The notes under the pieces were generated by a model. That model did no database searches and had not been told where the DNA came from. It was given only the letters and a program-made list of their open reading frames with translations. This document shows, piece by piece, positions 43,879 to 52,932 of a DNA stretch of 64,000 nucleotides. A program made the translations under genes and the position numbers. Every line of letters begins with the position of its first letter. The first letter of the stretch is position 1. Origin of the DNA: Algoriphagus aestuarii (lineage in GTDB: Bacteria; Bacteroidota; Bacteroidia; Cytophagales; Cyclobacteriaceae); assembly GCA_017051695.1 (NCBI GenBank), contig JAFIDK010000004.1:408019-472018 (forward strand). Reading direction: 5' to 3'.

Positions 43879-45273
43879 ATGAAGGTAAAACAACATACCA
43901 TCAAAAAGCAGGTAGAACTCTCCGGAGTGGGACTTCATACTGGAGTGATTTCCAATATGACATTCTTGCCTGCACCACCAAATCACGGAATTAAATTTCA
44001 GCGTGTTGATCTGGAAGGAAGACCTACTGTAGACGCAGACTGCGACCTGGTCGTGGACGTGTCCAGAGGTACTACACTGGAGCAAAACGGTGCTCGAGTT
44101 TATACAGTTGAGCATGTGTTGGCAGCACTGGTGGGAATGGAAATTGACAATGTTCTGATCCAGCTAGACGGCCCTGAGCCTCCCATCATGGATGGATCCT
44201 CGATCCAATTCATTGAGGTTCTGGAAGATGCAGGGTTAGAAGAGCAGAATGCTCTAAGGAGATTTTTTGAAGTAGAAGAAAGCATTCAATACAAAGATCC
44301 TTCCCGCGAAGTGGAGATGGTGGCTCTTCCAACTGATAATTACAGAGTGACAGTGATGGTTGATTATAATTCCCCTGTTTTGGGAAGTCAGCATGCTTCT
44401 ATCACTGACATCAGTCAATTCAAGCCTGAGATTGCCTCATGCCGAACTTTCTGTTTCCTTCATGAATTGGAAATGCTTTACAATTCCAATCTGATCAAAG
44501 GTGGAGATCTTAATAATGCCATCGTGGTGGTAGACAGAGTGGTGGAAGAAAAAGAATTGGTTCACTTAGCTAAGATGTTTAACAAGCAGAAAGTGGAAGT
44601 AAAGAAAGAAGGCATTTTAAACAATGTCGACTTACGTTACAGAAATGAACCTGCAAGACATAAATTATTAGATGTCGTGGGTGATTTGGCTTTGGTCGGT
44701 AGACCTCTCAAAGCCCAGATCCTGGCTGCACGTCCCGGCCATGCTGCCAATGTAGCATTTGCCAAAAAACTGAAAAGAGCGATGGAGAAAGCCAGTTCTT
44801 CGCATATTCCGCATTATGACCCGAAGTTGCCTCCGGTCATGGACATCAATCAGATCAGTAATATTTTACCCCATCGTTATCCTTTCCAATTGCTTGATAA
44901 GATCATTTATTTGGATGAAACAGTGGTGGCAGGTGTTAAAAATGTCACGATCAATGAACCATTTTTCATGGGGCATTTCCCTGGAAACCCTGTAATGCCT
45001 GGAGTAATGCAAGTGGAAGCTATGGCGCAGACAGGAGGAATATTGGTTTTAAGTACAGTGGATGATCCTGAAAATTATTGGACCTATTTCTTGGGAATAG
45101 AAAGTTGCAAATTCAGAAAAATGGTTTTGCCGGGAGATACTCTTATTTTTAAATGTGAACTTTTGGCTCCGATTAGAAGAGGCATTGCCAAAATGCGAGG
45201 AGAGGCTTATGTTGGAAACACATTGGTCTGTGAAGCAGTGATGACAGCCAGCATAACCCGAAAAGAATCATGA
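43879..45273 (+). CDS. lpxC/fabZ: Bifunctional UDP-3-O-acyl-GlcNAc deacetylase / 3-hydroxyacyl-ACP dehydratase
   Basis: Fusion of two enzymes in one 464-residue chain. Residues 1 to about 305 are LpxC (zinc deacetylase, committed step of lipid A synthesis): His79 in VEHVLAAL, the HKLLDVVGDLALVG segment with the other His and Asp ligands, and a later catalytic His in RPGHAANVAFAKKL. Residues about 315-464 are FabZ (hot-dog dehydratase): HRYPFQLLDKI, catalytic His366 in GHFPGNPVMPGV and Glu380 in VEAMAQ. The fusion is known in Bacteroidota and links lipid A with fatty acid elongation. The stop overlaps the lpxA start (ATGA). Confidence 0.97.
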   Translation: MKVKQHTIKKQVELSGVGLHTGVISNMTFLPAPPNHGIKFQRVDLEGRPTVDADCDLVVDVSRGTTLEQNGARVYTVEHVLAALVGMEIDNVLIQLDGPEPPIMDGSSIQFIEVLEDAGLEEQNALRRFFEVEESIQYKDPSREVEMVALPTDNYRVTVMVDYNSPVLGSQHASITDISQFKPEIASCRTFCFLHELEMLYNSNLIKGGDLNNAIVVVDRVVEEKELVHLAKMFNKQKVEVKKEGILNNVDLRYRNEPARHKLLDVVGDLALVGRPLKAQILAARPGHAANVAFAKKLKRAMEKASSSHIPHYDPKLPPVMDINQISNILPHRYPFQLLDKIIYLDETVVAGVKNVTINEPFFMGHFPGNPVMPGVMQVEAMAQTGGILVLSTVDDPENYWTYFLGIESCKFRKMVLPGDTLIFKCELLAPIRRGIAKMRGEAYVGNTLVCEAVMTASITRKES

Positions 45274-46049
45274 TCAGCTCAATGGCCCACGTAGACCCAA
45301 AAGCACAATTGGGTAAAAATGTCCATGTGGATCCATTCACGATGATCCATGAAAATGTGATTATCGAAGAAGGCACTTGGATAGGTCCAAATGTCACGAT
45401 TTTTCCGGGAGCAAGAATCGGTAAAAACTGTAAAATATTCCCAGGTGCAGTCATCGCTGGGATACCGCAGGATTTAAAATTCCAGGGAGAAGAATCTACT
45501 GTAATCATCGGAGACAACACAACAATCAGGGAGTGTGTCACAATCAGCCGAGGGACAGTGGACAAACAAACCACGGTAATAGGAAGCAATTGTTTATTGA
45601 TGGCCTATGTTCACGTAGCACACGATTGTGTGTTGGGCAGTCATGTTATCATAGCGAATTCCGTACAGATTGCAGGACACGTTTCCATTGATGATTGGGC
45701 AATAATCGGCGGATCCAGTGCGATCCATCAATTTGTCAAAATCGGTATGCACTCCATGGTTTCTGGTGGTTCACTGGTACGGAAAGACGTTCCTCCATTT
45801 ACAAAAGCAGCACGTGAGCCACTTTCTTATGCGGGCGTAAATTCATTAGGACTGAGAAGAAGAGGGTTCTCCAGTGAATCCATCGGACATATCCAGGAGG
45901 TTTACAGGTATTTGTTCCTCAATAGTATGAACAATAGCCGAGCATTGGAAGAAATCGAAATCAACCTACCTGCCACAAAGGAGCGAGATGAAATCCTGAA
46001 TTTCATCAGGTCTTCTGAACGTGGAGTAATGAAAGGGTATATCAACTGA
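45270..46049 (+). CDS. lpxA: Acyl-ACP--UDP-N-acetylglucosamine O-acyltransferase
   Basis: First enzyme of lipid A synthesis, a trimeric left-handed beta helix. Hexapeptide repeats run from about residue 5 to 185. The catalytic His lies in AYVHVAHDCVLG near 115, and IPQDLKFQGE and NTTIRECVTISRGT are typical. A helical C-terminus (about 190-259) completes it. The start at 45270 overlaps the lpxC/fabZ stop by four bases; an in-frame ATG four codons later is an alternative. The downstream ABC ATPase gene begins at its last base. Confidence 0.96.
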   Translation: MISSMAHVDPKAQLGKNVHVDPFTMIHENVIIEEGTWIGPNVTIFPGARIGKNCKIFPGAVIAGIPQDLKFQGEESTVIIGDNTTIRECVTISRGTVDKQTTVIGSNCLLMAYVHVAHDCVLGSHVIIANSVQIAGHVSIDDWAIIGGSSAIHQFVKIGMHSMVSGGSLVRKDVPPFTKAAREPLSYAGVNSLGLRRRGFSSESIGHIQEVYRYLFLNSMNNSRALEEIEINLPATKERDEILNFIRSSERGVMKGYIN

Positions 46050-46672
46050 TGCAATTTAAAATCCAACTTGAAAAAGCCTCTAAGCGCTTTCAATACGAAT
46101 GGATTTTCAAAAACCTGAATTTATCTCTGGAATCTGGTGATTCTCTGGCAGTCACAGGTGGCAATGGCTCAGGTAAATCAACCTTGCTAAAATGTATCAG
46201 TGGCTCTATCCCATTAACTTCAGGGAAAATACTCTACTCAAAAGAAAATCGGCAAATCTCTGATTCTGACTGGTTTTCTTCTTTGAGCATTGCTACGCCA
46301 TATATGGAGCTACCGGAGGAATTCACATTAAAAGAAATGTTGAATTTCCATTTTAAGTTTAAAAATTGCTTGGCTGGCCTTACCATCGACCAGATTATTT
46401 CCATTCTTTATCTTGATCAACATTCAGAAAAGCAACTGTCACAGTATTCATCTGGGATGAAGCAACGTGTAAAATTAGGTATTGCCTTATTCTCGGATGT
46501 GGACCTGATTTTTTTAGATGAGCCCACTTCTAACCTGGATAAAAAAGGCATTCAATGGTACCAGGATTTAATAGATAAGTATCGCAAAAACAGGATTACT
46601 GTGATCTGCTCAAATGAACCCAGAGAATATGAGTTTTGCAACCAAAAAATAAATATCGAGGATTACAAGTAG
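46049..46672 (+). CDS. ABC transporter ATP-binding protein
   Basis: A stand-alone 207-residue ABC ATPase. Walker A GGNGSGKST is near 37-45, the signature is SQYSSGMKQR near 131, Walker B is LIFLDEPTSNLD near 151-162, and the H-loop position is replaced: after VICSN no His is seen (the sequence reads SNEPREYE). The switch His therefore appears to be missing. No permease or binding protein lies adjacent. It is coupled to lpxA (its start overlaps the lpxA stop), suggesting work on an envelope substrate with a permease encoded elsewhere, but the substrate is unknown. Confidence 0.88.
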   Translation: MQFKIQLEKASKRFQYEWIFKNLNLSLESGDSLAVTGGNGSGKSTLLKCISGSIPLTSGKILYSKENRQISDSDWFSSLSIATPYMELPEEFTLKEMLNFHFKFKNCLAGLTIDQIISILYLDQHSEKQLSQYSSGMKQRVKLGIALFSDVDLIFLDEPTSNLDKKGIQWYQDLIDKYRKNRITVICSNEPREYEFCNQKINIEDYK

Positions 46673-46730
46673 CTCTTTCGTTTGGCTATACTTGTGTATA
46701 TTTATCGAAATTTATTTAATTGAGTTTTAT

Positions 46731-47207
46731 ATGAAGTGCTCTAAACTTATTTTTCTTTCCATTCTTTTTTCTGCGGCTTTGTTACAGGGATGCTGGAACG
46801 ATGAACCTGATCCCGTGCAAAAATCAGAGGAGGAACTGGCTTTGGAGGCTTTGACAGGAGCCGGTTCATTGACATGGACGGTGTCTGGAGGAGGCGCTGT
46901 TAAAAGAGATGGTACAGCTGTAACCGATTTGTACAATACTTTTGAGCTGACCCTTAGTGCCAATTCCAGCTCAAAAACTTATACCAGTAAAAACAGCAAC
47001 GAACTTTTTGCAAATGCCGGAACTTGGTCTTTTGTTGGCGACAATTTTGATAAAATCACTCTGAGCGGGACAAGTCCAGCTTCCGCTAGAGAAATTTCAT
47101 ATACCCGAAATGGAGATAATCTGAAACTGCTTTTTTCCATCCCTTTGCCGGGAGGCAGAACAAACGCTGTCGTCGGGAATTACGAGTTTGATTTATTGAA
47201 AAAATAG
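46731..47207 (+). CDS. Hypothetical lipoprotein
   Basis: A 158-residue predicted lipoprotein: signal peptide and lipobox ending at Cys21 (LLQGC), then a beta-rich mature part (LTWTVSGGGAVKRDGTAV, FELTLSANSSSKTYTSKN, GTWSFVGDNFDKITLSG, NYEFDLLKK) with many Ser/Thr/Gly/Asn, similar in style to lipocalin-like Bacteroidota lipoproteins. I start at the ATG at 46731, which opens the signal peptide directly. It is separated from the ABC gene by 58 bp and ends at a bidirectional terminator shared with mutS2. Function not recognised. Confidence 0.75.
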   Translation: MKCSKLIFLSILFSAALLQGCWNDEPDPVQKSEEELALEALTGAGSLTWTVSGGGAVKRDGTAVTDLYNTFELTLSANSSSKTYTSKNSNELFANAGTWSFVGDNFDKITLSGTSPASAREISYTRNGDNLKLLFSIPLPGGRTNAVVGNYEFDLLKK

Positions 47208-47213
47208 CAAAAC

Positions 47214-47243
47214 AAAAAGAGGGCTTTGAAAACCCTCTTTTTT
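47214..47243. terminator. Bidirectional terminator between lipoprotein and mutS2
   Basis: AAAAAGAGGG pairs with CCCTCTTTTT around a nine-base loop, with A/T runs on both outer sides so it can act in both directions. The mutS2 stop codon begins in the T-run. Confidence 0.88.
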
Positions 47244-49629
47244 ACTTTAACGTCACCAAAGTCACCCCTGCCCCGCCTCTATCTGCATGTTCATCTTCCA
47301 TTTTCCCTACTTGGGGCATATTTCTGAGTAAGTTTCTAGTAATATCTCTAAGAATCCCATCTCCCTTGCCGTGAACAATTCGCAGGTCTTTTACACCAAA
47401 CATATAACCTTCATCCACAAAAGTCTGGATCATAGACAGCACTTCTTCCCCTCTTTTACCTCTTAAATCCAGATTTGGAGAGAAATCCATCAACTTCTCA
47501 TTGGTATTGTACCCGCTTCTTTTAGACACCGACTTCAATTCTTTTTTGACCTGAGTCTGGGAAATTTTTTCCAACCTAGAAAGCTTCACATTGGATTTTA
47601 ACTCTCCTATCGATATTTCCACTTCCTTGTTTTTCAATTGGAGTACTTGTGCCACAGCGCCATTGTCTTTTAACCTTACCCAATCACCTTCACTGATTTT
47701 TCCACCAATGACGACGATCTCCGGATCTTTGACAGCGGTTTTTTCAGGTTTCACTTCCTGTTTAAACTCTTCAAGTTCTTGCCTGACTTTCTTGGTGGTT
47801 TCCTTATCTGCTTTGTCTTCTTTGATCTGTCTGATAGTAGACTCGATTTTTTTATTCGTTTGATCCAATAAGGCTTTAGCTTCCAATTTTGCCTCTTGGA
47901 GGTATCGCTTTTTGGTCAACTCAAGGGTCTCTTTCAGCTCATTATATTCCTTGAGTCTGGTCTTCAGGAGTCTTTCTTTTGATTTGGCATCAGCCAGAAG
48001 AGTGGTATATTGGTTTTTCTCATTTTCCAGTTGGGTCAAAAGCCGGTCATATCTCACCCGTTCCTCACCTATGTTATCTTTAGCGTACTGGAGAATTTCT
48101 TTTGAAATACCGATTTTGGAGGCGATTTCCAACGCAAATGAAGATCCAGGTTTACCGATTTCCAATTGGTACATCGGCTCCAGCTTGTCCACATCATAAC
48201 GCATCGCACCGTTGACCAGGCCTTGGTTTTTATTGGCAATTTGTTTCAAGTTACCATAGTGGGTAGTCACAATCCCATAGGCACTTTGTTTATTTAAAGC
48301 CAAAAGGATGGACTCAGCTATCGCCCCTCCAAACTGAGGTTCTGTCCCTGTACCAAACTCATCAATAAAAAGTATCGTCTTTCTGTTTGCAAACTGAGTA
48401 AAATGCTTCATACTCATCAAATGAGAGCTATAGGTACTCAAATCATTTTCAAGATTTTGCTCGTCTCCGATATCAATGAAGAAATTATCAAACAAGGAAC
48501 TCTTCGAATCAGGATGAACCGGAATTAAAATCCCGCATTGCAGCATGTATTGAAGGAGTGCGACTGTTTTTAGAGTTACCGATTTACCTCCTGCATTTGG
48601 GCCGGATATCACCAGCAAGCGCTCATGTCCTCCCAATTTCACATCTAAAGGTGTGATTTTTTTACCTTGAGACTTTAGGGCCATCTCCAGAATCGGATGC
48701 CTCGCACGCGTCCATGTCAATTGTCTCTCCTTGGTAATTTCAGGCTTGACGCTTTCAGTTTTTTGGGCAAATTTTGCTTTGGCACGGATAAAATCCATCA
48801 AGCCCAAGTAATTCGTGGCCTTTCGAAGCGCGGGAATGGCTGGTCTAAGTTTATCCGTCAGCTGGGTCAAAATCTTGATAATCTCCCTCCGCTCCATGTA
48901 TTCCAAATCCCGAATTTCATTATTGATATCCAGTGCTTCTTCTGGTTCCATGAAAACGGTTTGGCCAGTGGCAGATTCATCGTGTATAAATCCCCTCAAT
49001 TTCCGCTTATTTTCGGCGGCAATAGGAATCACCATTCTCCCACCTCGGATGGTCATTCCAGAGTCTTCTGGAGTCAAACCCTTTGCCCTAGCTTCTTTAA
49101 AGATCCGATCCATGACTTTCCGAAGCCTACCTTCTTCGAAAATTATCTGATTTCGGATCAACTGCAGGTCTCTGCTTGCATTGCTTCTGATCTTCCCTTT
49201 TTCATCGATGATTTGCTCAATGGCCTTGAGTAATGATAAATCCAAGTCGATCAACAACCCAAGCAATTGACTCAAAGCGGGATATTCCTCACCGAATTTT
49301 TGAAAAAATGAGATGCACCCTTTTAAGGTGGATAAAGATAATTTTACTTCGTGAAAATCCTCTTGGTCAAGATGTGCTCCTTCCAGTTTGGCTTTTTCAA
49401 GGTAAGGATGGAGATTTGTAAAATTAGAAGAGGGAAAAGCCTCCCCAGATATCAAAATTTTATAAAATTCGTCTGTTTGATCCAATAGCTTATTAACCAC
49501 TTGGATATCCGATGAAAAGGCAATTTTATCGACAAAACTCATTCCCAAAGAAGAAGTACATTCTTCTTTGAGTAGTTCTTTCACTTTTACGAAATTTATC
49601 TTTTGCTCTAAATTGGCAGGGTATAACAT
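47242..49629 (-). CDS. mutS2: Endonuclease MutS2
   Basis: A 795-residue MutS2 protein, implicated in suppressing homologous recombination and in rescue of collided ribosomes in other bacteria. It has no MutS mismatch-recognition domain. The N-terminal core and clamp lead to the ATPase with Walker A SGPNAGGKSVTLK (about 342-354), FIDEFGTGTEPQ near 425 and a signature region with TTHYGNLK. A long coiled coil (about 520-640) connects to a KOW-like segment and the C-terminal Smr nuclease domain with DLRGKRGEE and IVHGKGDGILR (about 710-795). Its start overlaps the DUF4296 gene stop by one base. Confidence 0.95.
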   Translation of the reverse strand: MLYPANLEQKINFVKVKELLKEECTSSLGMSFVDKIAFSSDIQVVNKLLDQTDEFYKILISGEAFPSSNFTNLHPYLEKAKLEGAHLDQEDFHEVKLSLSTLKGCISFFQKFGEEYPALSQLLGLLIDLDLSLLKAIEQIIDEKGKIRSNASRDLQLIRNQIIFEEGRLRKVMDRIFKEARAKGLTPEDSGMTIRGGRMVIPIAAENKRKLRGFIHDESATGQTVFMEPEEALDINNEIRDLEYMERREIIKILTQLTDKLRPAIPALRKATNYLGLMDFIRAKAKFAQKTESVKPEITKERQLTWTRARHPILEMALKSQGKKITPLDVKLGGHERLLVISGPNAGGKSVTLKTVALLQYMLQCGILIPVHPDSKSSLFDNFFIDIGDEQNLENDLSTYSSHLMSMKHFTQFANRKTILFIDEFGTGTEPQFGGAIAESILLALNKQSAYGIVTTHYGNLKQIANKNQGLVNGAMRYDVDKLEPMYQLEIGKPGSSFALEIASKIGISKEILQYAKDNIGEERVRYDRLLTQLENEKNQYTTLLADAKSKERLLKTRLKEYNELKETLELTKKRYLQEAKLEAKALLDQTNKKIESTIRQIKEDKADKETTKKVRQELEEFKQEVKPEKTAVKDPEIVVIGGKISEGDWVRLKDNGAVAQVLQLKNKEVEISIGELKSNVKLSRLEKISQTQVKKELKSVSKRSGYNTNEKLMDFSPNLDLRGKRGEEVLSMIQTFVDEGYMFGVKDLRIVHGKGDGILRDITRNLLRNMPQVGKMEDEHADRGGAGVTLVTLK

Positions 49630-49988
49630 TAGAAAATCTCTCCTTGGTCTTTTTTTATACCAGTAGTTTCTTTTGCAGCTAAGGAATCTAAAATCCTCGA
49701 ATACATCCCATCCATCACATCAGGGAATTGAAGATAATAGCGCAGGCTCTCGGTAAAGACTGAATCATTTACCTGATGTTTTTCAAATACTTCTTTTTCC
49801 AGAAGCTTATATAAAACCTGGGAAGAATCATAAGAAACCGGCATGGCACTGGCGATCCCCTCTGTCAATTGGATATCGATCAGCACTTCCACCATCGTTT
49901 CCTCATTCAAAAGACCATCTGGTTTGTTGTTTTCCTCACATCCGCTGAGTAGGAAGATGCAGGCACAAATGATTAATAATCTATTCAC
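49629..49988 (-). CDS. DUF4296 lipoprotein
   Basis: A 119-residue lipoprotein: signal peptide with lipobox ending at Cys17 (LLSGC), followed by the DUF4296 helical domain (ETMVEVLIDIQLTEGIASAM, YKLLEKEVFEKHQVNDSVFTESLRYY). The family is typical of Bacteroidota and its function is unknown. It is co-oriented and overlaps mutS2 by one base. It is divergent from the DUF58 gene with 106 bp between starts, so the two operons probably share a control region. Confidence 0.82.
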   Translation of the reverse strand: MNRLLIICACIFLLSGCEENNKPDGLLNEETMVEVLIDIQLTEGIASAMPVSYDSSQVLYKLLEKEVFEKHQVNDSVFTESLRYYLQFPDVMDGMYSRILDSLAAKETTGIKKDQGEIF

Positions 49989-50094
49989 GTCTCAAAATTA
50001 TGGTTTTTTAACTGAAAAATTCCCTACCCTTCCTATAAGACAAATTTTATAATTCAACCATGTACTTTAACTTAGCCAGTTCAAATCACCCGAA

Positions 50095-50973
50095 ATGAAT
50101 CAACTATTCAGTAAACTTCGAAAATACGAGATCATGATCCGAAAGGTGGCGAACAATCACCTGCAAGGAGAATACCAATCTCTGTTTAAAGGTTCTGGTT
50201 TGGAATTCGACGATTTGCGGCCTTACCAATATGGAGACGATGTCAGAACGATCGAGTGGAAAGTCTCAGCAAAAGGTCATGGGACTTTCGTAAAGACATT
50301 TCGGGAGGATAAAGATCAATGTGTCTATTTCCTATTGGACATCAGTGGCAGTCAGGATATCGGACAGATTGGAAACAAAAAGATTGACCAGGGTAAGATC
50401 ATTGCCGGAGTTTTGACCCTTGCTGGGGTTTTTGATGGAAGTCAGGTCGCTTTAATCAGTTATTCAGACCAAAAAGAAAACCTGATTTTACCGGCCAAAG
50501 GGCCAAAACAAGGAGTAAAAATGGTCAGAGGAATCTTTGAGCACGAAAACAAATCCATGAAAACCGATTTGAATTCCATGTTTACATTTGCCCTTAATCT
50601 TATCAAAAAAAGAAGTGTCATCATTGTTATTTCTGACTTTATTGATGATGGGTACGAAAGGCCTTTCCGGGCTTTAGCTGAAAGACACGATCTGGTAGCG
50701 ATCCAGTTGACTGACCCCAGAGAATCTGCATTGCCAGCTTTGGGTATAATACCGATCTATGATAAAGAAAGAGGGAAAACCACATGGGTCAATACAGCAT
50801 TTGGCAGCTTTTCAAGAAAAATATCTGAGACTTTTACCTCAGAGCGTGAAAACCTTAAAGAAATCTGTAAGAAAAACCAGATTAATTATTTGACGATTGA
50901 TACCTCTCAAGACATTGTTGCTCCGCTTTTGGAATTATTCAAGTACAGAAATAAAAGAATGAAACGTGGGTAA
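50095..50973 (+). CDS. DUF58 domain protein (Bat operon type)
   Basis: A 292-residue cytosolic protein of the DUF58 family, found next to MoxR ATPases and VWA proteins in Bat operons. The family signature YQYGDDVRTIEWKVSAKGHGTFVKTFREDKDQ lies at about 42-73. A vWA-like domain follows, with LLDISGSQD (MIDAS-type DxSxS) near 80 and VIVISDFIDDG near 180. The upstream MoxR ATPase gene usual for this locus is not in the window: a divergent lipoprotein gene is found instead. It overlaps the next gene by eight bases. Confidence 0.88.
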   Translation: MNQLFSKLRKYEIMIRKVANNHLQGEYQSLFKGSGLEFDDLRPYQYGDDVRTIEWKVSAKGHGTFVKTFREDKDQCVYFLLDISGSQDIGQIGNKKIDQGKIIAGVLTLAGVFDGSQVALISYSDQKENLILPAKGPKQGVKMVRGIFEHENKSMKTDLNSMFTFALNLIKKRSVIIVISDFIDDGYERPFRALAERHDLVAIQLTDPRESALPALGIIPIYDKERGKTTWVNTAFGSFSRKISETFTSERENLKEICKKNQINYLTIDTSQDIVAPLLELFKYRNKRMKRG

Positions 50974-51862
50974 ATTAAAGATAGTCCTTCTTTTATTTTT
51001 CATTCCTACTCTGTCTTTTGCTCAAGAAGTAACGGTAGAGGGATATTTTCTCCAGGATTCAGCAAAACTCGGAGAGAGAATCGGATATGTTTTAAAAGCC
51101 ACTTATCCGGAACAAAAACAGCTGATTTTCCCAGATTCTCTTTATGATTATTCTCCTTTGGTTTTACTGGAGAAGAAAACCTTTATTTCCAACACCTCAG
51201 AAGGAATTACCAGAGACAGTTCGGTCTATTATATCTCAAATTTCTCACTCGAACCAAGTGTGTTTTTAACCCTGCCAGTGTATGAGGTTGCCCGGTATGA
51301 CAGTATCACCCATTTTCCCTTAGAGGCAGAATTAAAACTGAAACTGACTTTGGATAGCATTCCGGAGCAACCCACATTTCAGGAAAACAATGTCTACCAA
51401 CCGTTGGAAAAAGAGTTTAACTGGATGGTAATAGGTGTTCTATTGGGCGGAATTTTACTGGTTTTGACCGTGTTTTACTTCCTGTTTGCAGATCGGATCA
51501 AACAAATGTGGAAAGACAGAAACCAGAAAAGACTCTGGTCTCAGTTTGAGAAAAAATGGGCGAAACAAACCGCATTACTTACCCAAAATCCAAGCTTGGA
51601 ACTGGCAGATCAGGTACAAGGCCTTTGGAAATCCTATATGGAAAGTCTGACCCTTCTACCATTTCAGGAATGGACCTCCAGTGAAATCGGCGAAAAACTA
51701 AATGACCCACAAGTCTTTAAAGCCCTGAGATCCATTGACTTGATTATTTATGCAGGAGGGTCCGAAAAAAGTGAAGAGGCTACCACCTATTTATTGCAGG
51801 TGGCAAAAGAGAAGCATTTGGCAAAACTAAACGAGATAAAACATGCAAGAGCAACTAGCTGA
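50966..51862 (+). CDS. Membrane protein of the Bat operon
   Basis: A 298-residue protein with signal peptide (about 1-19, ending SFAQ), a periplasmic beta-sandwich domain (about 20-150, GYFLQDSAKLGERIGYVLKATYPE), one TM helix (about 152-174, MVIGVLLGGILLVLTVFYFLF) and a cytoplasmic helical tail. This layout matches the short conserved membrane protein that commonly lies between DUF58 and VWA genes in Bacteroidota Bat loci. It overlaps both neighbours (8 and 20 bases). Confidence 0.75.
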   Translation: MGKLKIVLLLFFIPTLSFAQEVTVEGYFLQDSAKLGERIGYVLKATYPEQKQLIFPDSLYDYSPLVLLEKKTFISNTSEGITRDSSVYYISNFSLEPSVFLTLPVYEVARYDSITHFPLEAELKLKLTLDSIPEQPTFQENNVYQPLEKEFNWMVIGVLLGGILLVLTVFYFLFADRIKQMWKDRNQKRLWSQFEKKWAKQTALLTQNPSLELADQVQGLWKSYMESLTLLPFQEWTSSEIGEKLNDPQVFKALRSIDLIIYAGGSEKSEEATTYLLQVAKEKHLAKLNEIKHARATS

Positions 51863-52886
51863 GTTTTTTAGCATGTCTTGGTTTTTACCAGAGACTTTTC
51901 AGACCTATGAATGGGCAAATCTTTGGGCATTGAACCTGTTTTGGATTATCCCTGCTTTGATGCTTTTCCGAAAATTTGTCAAGTTTCTGAAAAACCCTGT
52001 TCTCGAACTTTCTCTGCCAAAACGAGCGGCTAATAACAATCCCTGGACTTATTTACGATTGATCCCTACCGGGTTTTTCTTTCTTTCCGTGATTATGGTC
52101 GTAATCGCTTTGGCAAGACCTCAACGTAGCAATGAACGTGTTGAGCAATTTACTGAGGGTATCGACATCGTTTTGGTAATGGATATTTCTGAATCGATGG
52201 ACTTACAGGATTTTACTCCTAACAGATTGGAAGCTGCAAAAGCTACCGCTGTAGAATTTATCAATGGACGTTTTGGGGATAGAATCGGAATGGTGGTTTT
52301 TGCTGGGGAAGCCTATTCTTTAGCACCTTTGACCAACGATTACAAACTCCTTACCGAACTGATCAATGACATTTCATTTAATATGATGGAAGCTAAAGGT
52401 ACAGCCATCGGGTCTGCCATAGCATCAGCTACCAACAGAATGAAAGAATCTGAATCAACATCCAAGGTCCTGATTTTACTCAGTGACGGAGAAAGTAATG
52501 CAGGCAATGTGGATCCATTATTTGCAGCTGAACTGGCTTCAGCCCTTGATATCAAAATCTACACAATCGCGGTAGGTAAAGATGGAATGGTTCCTTATGG
52601 AACAGACTTCTTTGGGAGGCCACAAATGGTGGAAAGTTACCTGGATGAAACGACTTTAAGGGAAATTGCGAAAATCGGAAACGGAGAGTTTTTCAGAGCA
52701 GCAGACGGCGGCACTTTGAACAGCATTTTTGAGAGAATTGACACTTTGGAAAAAGCCGAAATTCTCGAAAACCGATACAAGGAAACCTCAGATTACTATA
52801 GAATTTACCTGTTCTGGGGCATGTTATTATTCTTTGTCTGGTTGCTTCTCAAAAGCAGTTTCCTCAATAATTTCCTTTTGGATTAA
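51843..52886 (+). CDS. VWA-domain membrane protein (BatA-like)
   Basis: A 347-residue protein. TM helices lie at about 30-45 and 72-92, then a periplasm- or cytoplasm-facing von Willebrand A domain (about 105-305) with MIDAS residues DISES at 114-118, Thr in APLTND and Asp in LLSDGES. A C-terminal TM is at about 325-342. BatA-type proteins have been linked to aerotolerance and envelope stress. The start at 51843 overlaps the previous gene by 20 bases; an in-frame ATG at 51873 would avoid the overlap. batB-batE homologues do not follow. Confidence 0.9.
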   Translation: MQEQLAEFFSMSWFLPETFQTYEWANLWALNLFWIIPALMLFRKFVKFLKNPVLELSLPKRAANNNPWTYLRLIPTGFFFLSVIMVVIALARPQRSNERVEQFTEGIDIVLVMDISESMDLQDFTPNRLEAAKATAVEFINGRFGDRIGMVVFAGEAYSLAPLTNDYKLLTELINDISFNMMEAKGTAIGSAIASATNRMKESESTSKVLILLSDGESNAGNVDPLFAAELASALDIKIYTIAVGKDGMVPYGTDFFGRPQMVESYLDETTLREIAKIGNGEFFRAADGGTLNSIFERIDTLEKAEILENRYKETSDYYRIYLFWGMLLFFVWLLLKSSFLNNFLLD

Positions 52887-52916
52887 GTCGGTAAAAAACA
52901 CAATCATTTAATCAAA

Positions 52917-52932
52917 CCTGATTTTTATCAGG
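52917..52932. promoter_or_regulatory. FNR-type palindrome upstream of hemN
   Basis: CCTGATTTTTATCAGG contains TGAT-N4-ATCA, the core of the FNR/CRP-family site TTGAT-N4-ATCAA. Its centre is 75 bp upstream of the hemN start. A second, wider palindrome, CTGAT-N8-ATCAG, lies at 52946-52963. Confidence 0.6.

Noticed and set aside
43879-45273. LpxC/FabZ fusion as a frameshift or assembly artefact
   Set aside because: Both halves are complete with catalytic residues and a normal linker; the fusion is an established Bacteroidota arrangement.
48697-49233. 178-codon open frame antisense to mutS2
   Set aside because: Entirely within mutS2, whose frame is intact and conserved; no motifs in the antisense product.
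52917-52932. Reading the hairpin after the VWA gene as a terminator
   Set aside because: No T-run follows on either strand, while the sequence fits the FNR-site core; regulatory use is more likely.
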